Source of the DNA: JANNAV01 sp031384695
GTDB taxonomy: Bacteria; Pseudomonadota; Alphaproteobacteria; Rhodobacterales; Rhodobacteraceae
DNA length: 8,591 nt
Direction of reading: 5' to 3'
Assembly (NCBI GenBank): GCA_031384695.1
Contig: JANNAV010000303.1
Coordinates: 1-8,591, forward strand
The notes under the pieces are model-generated. The model saw only the letters and a list, made by a program, of their open reading frames with translations, ran no database searches and was not told the DNA's origin. Shown here piece by piece: positions 6,302 to 8,591 of this stretch; the stretch's first letter is position 1; the number at the start of each line of letters is the position of its first letter. Position numbers and translations under genes: made by a program.

Positions 6302-7342
6302 TCATCCCTCGAACAACTCTGCCTGCCCGCCGCGTGGTGCTTCTGGCGCGCGCGGCGCCTCAAGCCCCAGATGCCGCCACGCCCGCGCGCCCAGAACCCG
6401 GCCCCGCGGCGTGCGCTGCACCAGACCCTGCTGCAAAAGGTAGGGTTCAATCACCTCCTCAATCGCATCCCGCGCCTCAGAAAGCGCCGCCGCAATAGTC
6501 TCCACCCCCACAGGGCCACCGCCATAATGCTCGGCCAACAACAACATATAGCGCCGGTCAGCGCTATCCAGCCCCAGATTGTCCACCCCCAGCCGGGTCA
6601 GCGCCCGGTCGGCAATCGCCTTGGTCAATCGCCCATCGCCCTCGACCGTCACAAAATCCACCACCCGCCGCAGCAACCGCCCGGCAATCCGGGGCGTCCC
6701 ACGCGCCCGTTTGGCAATCTCGCGGGTTCCCGCAGGATCGGCCACAACCCCCAGCAACCGCGCGCCGCGTGTCACGATCAGGTCCAACTCATCCTCGTTG
6801 TAAAACTCCAACCGCGTCGGAATGCCGAACCGGTCGCGCAGCGGCGTCGTCAACAGACCCAGCCGCGTGGTCGCCCCCACCAGCGTGAACGGCTGCAATT
6901 CGATCCGCACCGTCCGCGCCGCGGGCCCCTCACCGATCACCAGATCCAGCGCGAAATCTTCCAGCGCAGGATACAGCACCTCCTCCACCACCGGGCTCAG
7001 CCGATGGATCTCGTCGATGAACAGCACGTCGCGCGGCTCCAGATTGGTCAGAATCGCTGCCAGATCACCGGGCCGCGCCAGAACCGGCCCGCTGGTCATC
7101 CGGAACCCCACCCCCAACTCCCGCGCCATGATCTGCGCCAAAGTGGTTTTCCCCAAGCCGGGAGGCCCATGGAACAGCGTATGATCCATCGCTTCGCCGC
7201 GCATCTTGGCGCTTTCAATGAACACCCGCAAATTCGCCCGCGCATCCGCCTGCCCGACAAACTCGTCAAGCGTCTGTGGCCGCAAAGCCCGGTCCATATC
7301 CTCAGGCAACTTGCCGGGGCGCAAGGCAGGATCAGAGGTCAA
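6302..7342 (-). CDS. ruvB: RuvB, Holliday junction branch-migration ATPase
   Basis: A 346-residue AAA+ motor. The N-terminus LRPGKLPEDMDRALRPQTLDEFVGQ is canonical. Walker A is GPPGLGKT (59-66), Walker B LFIDEIH (107-113), sensor 1 GATTR (156-160), and the arginine-finger motif LRDRFG (168-173). The C-terminal winged helix includes PYLLQQGLVQRTPRGR (300-315). Hexamers driven by RuvA migrate Holliday junctions during recombination and fork repair. The start appears to be TTG at 7342: an in-frame TAA lies two codons upstream, and the first ATG (7297) would remove conserved N-terminal residues. That TTG overlaps the stop of the GIY-YIG gene (TTGA), so translation is probably coupled to it. The only Shine-Dalgarno-like sequence is a G-run 11 bases upstream. 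The protein looks intact. Confidence 0.96.
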   Translation of the reverse strand: MTSDPALRPGKLPEDMDRALRPQTLDEFVGQADARANLRVFIESAKMRGEAMDHTLFHGPPGLGKTTLAQIMARELGVGFRMTSGPVLARPGDLAAILTNLEPRDVLFIDEIHRLSPVVEEVLYPALEDFALDLVIGEGPAARTVRIELQPFTLVGATTRLGLLTTPLRDRFGIPTRLEFYNEDELDLIVTRGARLLGVVADPAGTREIAKRARGTPRIAGRLLRRVVDFVTVEGDGRLTKAIADRALTRLGVDNLGLDSADRRYMLLLAEHYGGGPVGVETIAAALSEARDAIEEVIEPYLLQQGLVQRTPRGRVLGARAWRHLGLEAPRAPEAPRGGQAELFEG

Positions 7343-8223
7343 TTCTTATTCAACCCCCATGCATCGCGCGTCAACAGCCGAGCCTTCCAATTGGTTTCCA
7401 TTGCGACGATATCTTCAACCGTGTCGCCTTTCGAAGCAACTTCAAGAATAGAGAATCTAAACCCAGCCGGATCACGTTTCTTCAACTCCACCGCACAATT
7501 TGCATCCATTGCAATGTGATCCCGCCAGCGCCCCAGCAATCCATCTGCCCCGGCAGCAGACCCGACGTAACGTTTTCCATCAGTGTCGATAATCAGATAT
7601 ATCCCTTTCCATTCACGCAGCCGCACTGCCCAAGACTGTGGAAGTTCTCTCAAAAATGCACCGGTGGCGATGCATTTGTTCCAGTCCGGGGCATGCGCCG
7701 ACAAGACGCTTTCTCTTTCGATGGCAATGATCTTGCCTGCCTCATTTTCAAACGTCTCTGCCAGACGGACGTAGGTTTGGGTCAGCTTGGTCTTGATCCG
7801 CAACCTGCCGACGTACTCCCCCATATGACTGGTCAAGCGCAGATCAAACCAAGAGACGACTGCCGCAGGATCACCGGTGATCTCGGGATAAACATTAAAG
7901 GCCGAGTTCAGCGCAATAACATCAGGATCTGTTCGCAACTCCGCGATTACGCGGCTCTTTACACCTCCGATCAAGTAAACTCCAGCCAATACCAGAGTCC
8001 CGTCGTCCATGGCAACAAAGGATGCCACATACTTGCGACCACGCAAGGTAGCTGTCGCTGGCCCAGAATGCGAACTTTGGTAGGCGTTGAAAAGATGGGT
8101 TTTTTGTATAACGTAGTCAGGAAGAACTCTACGCAACTGTGCTTCTTTAGGAGTGTGCAACATAATCGCTACGTCTTTTACAACCAAATTTTCTTGTTCG
8201 ATCAGCTGCGTCAGTCTGATCAT
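7339..8223 (-). CDS. GIY-YIG nuclease family protein inserted between ruvA and ruvB
   Basis: A 294-residue protein with a C-terminal GIY-YIG nuclease domain (about 204-294). It shows GIY (207-209), RYVGSA (218-223) as the YIG element, the arginine helix GRWRDH with Arg232 and His236, the catalytic glutamate Glu276 in METNWK, and the terminal WGLNKN with Asn292. The expected active-site residues are present. Residues 1-200 form a separate domain with LPDYVIQ, LFNAYQS, RKYVASF, LVLAGVYLI and SWFDLRLTS. I recognise this architecture as a recurrent stand-alone GIY-YIG family of about 300 residues in proteobacteria, with no function I can name. GC content is clearly below its neighbours, suggesting transfer. 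Its start lies four bases after the ruvA stop, with GAGGT six bases before the ATG, and its stop overlaps the ruvB start. DNA restriction, repair or defence are guesses. Confidence 0.9.
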   Translation of the reverse strand: MIRLTQLIEQENLVVKDVAIMLHTPKEAQLRRVLPDYVIQKTHLFNAYQSSHSGPATATLRGRKYVASFVAMDDGTLVLAGVYLIGGVKSRVIAELRTDPDVIALNSAFNVYPEITGDPAAVVSWFDLRLTSHMGEYVGRLRIKTKLTQTYVRLAETFENEAGKIIAIERESVLSAHAPDWNKCIATGAFLRELPQSWAVRLREWKGIYLIIDTDGKRYVGSAAGADGLLGRWRDHIAMDANCAVELKKRDPAGFRFSILEVASKGDTVEDIVAMETNWKARLLTRDAWGLNKN

Positions 8224-8227
8224 CTCG

Positions 8228-8591
8228 CTACCTCGGCGCCAACATCTTCAGGCTCGCCCGGATCAAAGCCGCCGTATCCGCATCGGGCTGCTCTCCCGTT
8301 ATCACCGAAATCGCCTGTGCCGCGTCGCCCTGTCCATAACCAAGGTTCACCAAAGCCGAAAGCGCATCCGCCGCATAGGCCGCGCGCGGTGCTGCCACCG
8401 GTGCGGGCCTGATATTGCGCGCCAAAGCCACAGGTTCCAGCACCTCCCCGCCCGCAACCGCCACGCCCGCCAGATTGGCCCCCGCCGCCATGACTGCCCC
8501 GGCCTTGCTTTTCAGCTCCAATATCACCCGCTGCGCCAGCTTTGGCCCAACCCCCGGCGCCGCCTGAATCGCCCGCACATCCGCCAGCATG
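8228..8591 (-). CDS. ruvA: RuvA, Holliday junction DNA-binding subunit (C-terminal part)
   Basis: Partial gene: the window edge removes the N-terminal part, so only about the last 120 of roughly 200-220 residues are visible. The second helix-hairpin-helix motif is clear (IQAAPGVGPKLAQRVILELK near the start of the visible part). An Ala/Gly/Pro/Val-rich flexible linker follows, then domain III (ADALSALVNLGYGQGDAAQAI), which contacts RuvB and modulates its ATPase. RuvA tetramers bind the four-way junction and load RuvB. The TAG stop at 8228-8230 is four bases before the GIY-YIG ATG, and the last codons of ruvA supply that gene's Shine-Dalgarno. An internal ATG at 8590 is not the true start because the second helix-hairpin-helix cannot open the protein. 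Confidence 0.94.
   Translation of the reverse strand, partial: MLADVRAIQAAPGVGPKLAQRVILELKSKAGAVMAAGANLAGVAVAGGEVLEPVALARNIRPAPVAAPRAAYAADALSALVNLGYGQGDAAQAISVITGEQPDADTAALIRASLKMLAPR
8230..8234 (-). promoter_or_regulatory. Shine-Dalgarno of the GIY-YIG gene inside the end of ruvA
   Basis: GAGGT on the minus strand overlaps the last codons and stop of ruvA and lies six bases before the ATG at 8223. In an uninterrupted ruvAB operon it would be well placed to serve ruvB, so the inserted gene may have captured the ruvB ribosome binding site. Confidence 0.65.

Noticed and set aside
6295..6450. N-terminal extension of the 210-residue hypothetical protein into ruvB
   Set aside because: The added 52 residues are Arg/Trp/Gly-rich and overlap the RuvB C-terminus in another frame; the ATG at 6294 fits the gene spacing.
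6371..7519. Plus-strand open frame of 382 codons opposite ruvB
   Set aside because: Composition is dominated by Arg, Pro, Gln and His, typical of an antisense shadow; the minus strand encodes an unmistakable RuvB here.
6292..8223. The nine-base word GATGATCAG at both the nuclease start and the ruvB end, as a possible insertion-site repeat
   Set aside because: Many nine-base repeats are expected by chance in 8.6 kb, and these copies do not flank the nuclease gene itself. No convincing direct repeat borders the insertion.
7339..8223. GIY-YIG gene as an intron-borne homing endonuclease splitting ruvA or ruvB
   Set aside because: Neither ruv gene is interrupted; the nuclease lies between complete reading frames, and no intron or intein features are visible.
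7276..8412. Plus-strand open frame of 378 codons opposite the GIY-YIG gene and the end of ruvA
   Set aside because: It runs across three real minus-strand genes and shows no recognisable motif, whereas the minus strand carries a full GIY-YIG signature.

Overview
The window reads as a chromosomal segment of an alphaproteobacterium of the Rhodobacterales (Rhodobacter/Roseobacter group). Support for this comes from about 65-68% GC in the core genes (sampled by hand), the order ruvA-ruvB-hypothetical-ybgC-tolQ-tolR-tolA-tolB-pal-cpoB, a Pro/Ala/Glu-rich TolA, an Arg/Gly-rich N-terminus on TolR, and the sequence style of RuvB and YbgC. All ten genes lie on the minus strand, so transcription runs from position 8591 towards 1. 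No tRNA, rRNA, CRISPR array or insertion sequence was seen, and no stretch over 300 bases lacks a gene.

Region 1 (8591-6302) is the Holliday-junction branch-migration pair. It holds the C-terminal part of ruvA, cut by the window edge, and a complete ruvB. Between them (8223-7339) sits a 294-codon gene for a GIY-YIG nuclease-domain protein with all signature residues present. It is markedly AT-richer than its neighbours (about 40-53% GC in lines counted by hand). Its Shine-Dalgarno lies in the last codons of ruvA, and its TGA stop overlaps the TTG start of ruvB. It looks like a cleanly inserted, horizontally acquired gene that has become part of the ruv operon, and it is the most interesting item here.

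Region 2 (6294-5261) holds a conserved-looking hypothetical protein of 210 residues and the hotdog acyl-CoA thioesterase YbgC, joined by a one-base TGATG stop-start overlap. A 131-base gap (5130-5260) follows, with a candidate promoter, an interrupted palindrome over its -35 element, and an inverted repeat in the presumed leader of tolQ.

Region 3 (5129-7) is the complete Tol-Pal envelope system. TolQ, TolR and TolA form the inner-membrane energy-coupling complex. TolB is the periplasmic propeller, Pal the outer-membrane lipoprotein that holds peptidoglycan, and CpoB (YbgF) the periplasmic coiled-coil/TPR coordinator. Together they constrict the outer membrane during division. tolQ to tolB are tightly packed. 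A 98-base gap before pal holds a plausible internal promoter and a stem-loop.

Start codons were refined from the longest open frames for tolQ, tolB, ybgC and the 210-residue protein. ruvB appears to start with TTG and tolA with GTG.
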